From contig JAKAVU010000161.1 in NCBI GenBank assembly GCA_021817185.1, forward strand, positions 1 through 5,743: a stretch of DNA of 5,743 nucleotides, written 5' to 3'. Position numbers and translations under genes: made by a program. The notes beneath the pieces are model-generated. The model made no database searches and was not told where the DNA came from. It was given only the letters and a program-made list of their open reading frames with translations. Of this stretch, positions 5,708-5,743 are shown piece by piece. This DNA comes from a bacterium (GTDB lineage Bacteria > Chloroflexota > Dormibacteria > UBA8260 > Bog-877). Within the stretch, counting starts at the first letter, position 1, and the number at the start of each line of letters is the position of its first letter.

Positions 5708-5743
5708 GTGCAGGGAAAGATGGAGGATCAGGCAGCGGAGAGG
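5708..5743 (+). CDS. Possible start of a further gene, cut off by the window edge
   Basis: A GTG at 5708 is preceded by a very purine-rich stretch (GGAGAGAGGGGG, 5691-5702) at good Shine-Dalgarno spacing, and its frame stays open for the remaining 12 codons, reading M-QGKMEDQAAER. An ATG at 5703 in another frame gives a very basic peptide (MKCRERWRIRQRR) and sits too close to the purine run. An ATG at 5720, in the GTG frame, is a third option. Nothing about function can be said from 12 residues. The upstream dyads and the lack of any other gene in the last 175 bp support a gene beginning here. Confidence 0.33.
   Translation, partial: MQGKMEDQAAER

Overview
The window is high-GC bacterial DNA, roughly 60% G+C by eye. 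Genes use ATG and GTG starts, lie close together and all run on the + strand. The lineage cannot be fixed from the sequence. The proteins look like accessory catabolic genes of a free-living heterotroph, and the last enzyme resembles the RocA type of delta-1-pyrroline-5-carboxylate dehydrogenase known from Bacillus.

Layout. Positions 3-308 are the C-terminal end of a gene that begins outside the window, probably the periplasmic or lipoprotein substrate-binding protein of a NitT/TauT-type ABC importer. A strong 10-bp inverted repeat (329-368) fills the short gap after it. Next comes a compact three-gene unit: a short-chain dehydrogenase/reductase (401-1201), a ROK-family winged-helix regulator (1201-2409, overlapping the previous stop by one base) and an enolase-superfamily acid-sugar dehydratase of the galactonate-dehydratase type (2415-3524, five bases further on). 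A 493-bp stretch with no recognisable gene (3525-4017) separates this unit from a 516-aa aldehyde dehydrogenase (4018-5568), which has a good ribosome-binding site of its own. The last 175 bp hold two perfect dyad symmetries (5610-5624 and 5664-5684) and, at the very edge, a plausible GTG start with a good Shine-Dalgarno sequence. They look like the control region of a further gene.

How it may work together. The SDR and the GalD-like dehydratase fit an oxidative, non-phosphorylating route for a sugar or sugar acid: the dehydratase would turn an aldonate into a 2-keto-3-deoxy acid, and the SDR would oxidise either the sugar or the keto-deoxy acid. The ROK protein between them is probably the local sugar-responsive regulator. 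It carries degenerate kinase motifs and lacks one cysteine of the family zinc site. The aldehyde dehydrogenase could oxidise an aldehyde from the same route, but its sequence points to glutamate semialdehyde/proline catabolism, so its link to the operon is unproven. No lactonase, aldolase, kinase or complete transporter is present. I found no tRNA, rRNA, CRISPR array, insertion sequence or convincing new system. The most interesting points are the atypical ROK protein, the unassigned dehydratase, and the operator-like dyads at the right edge.
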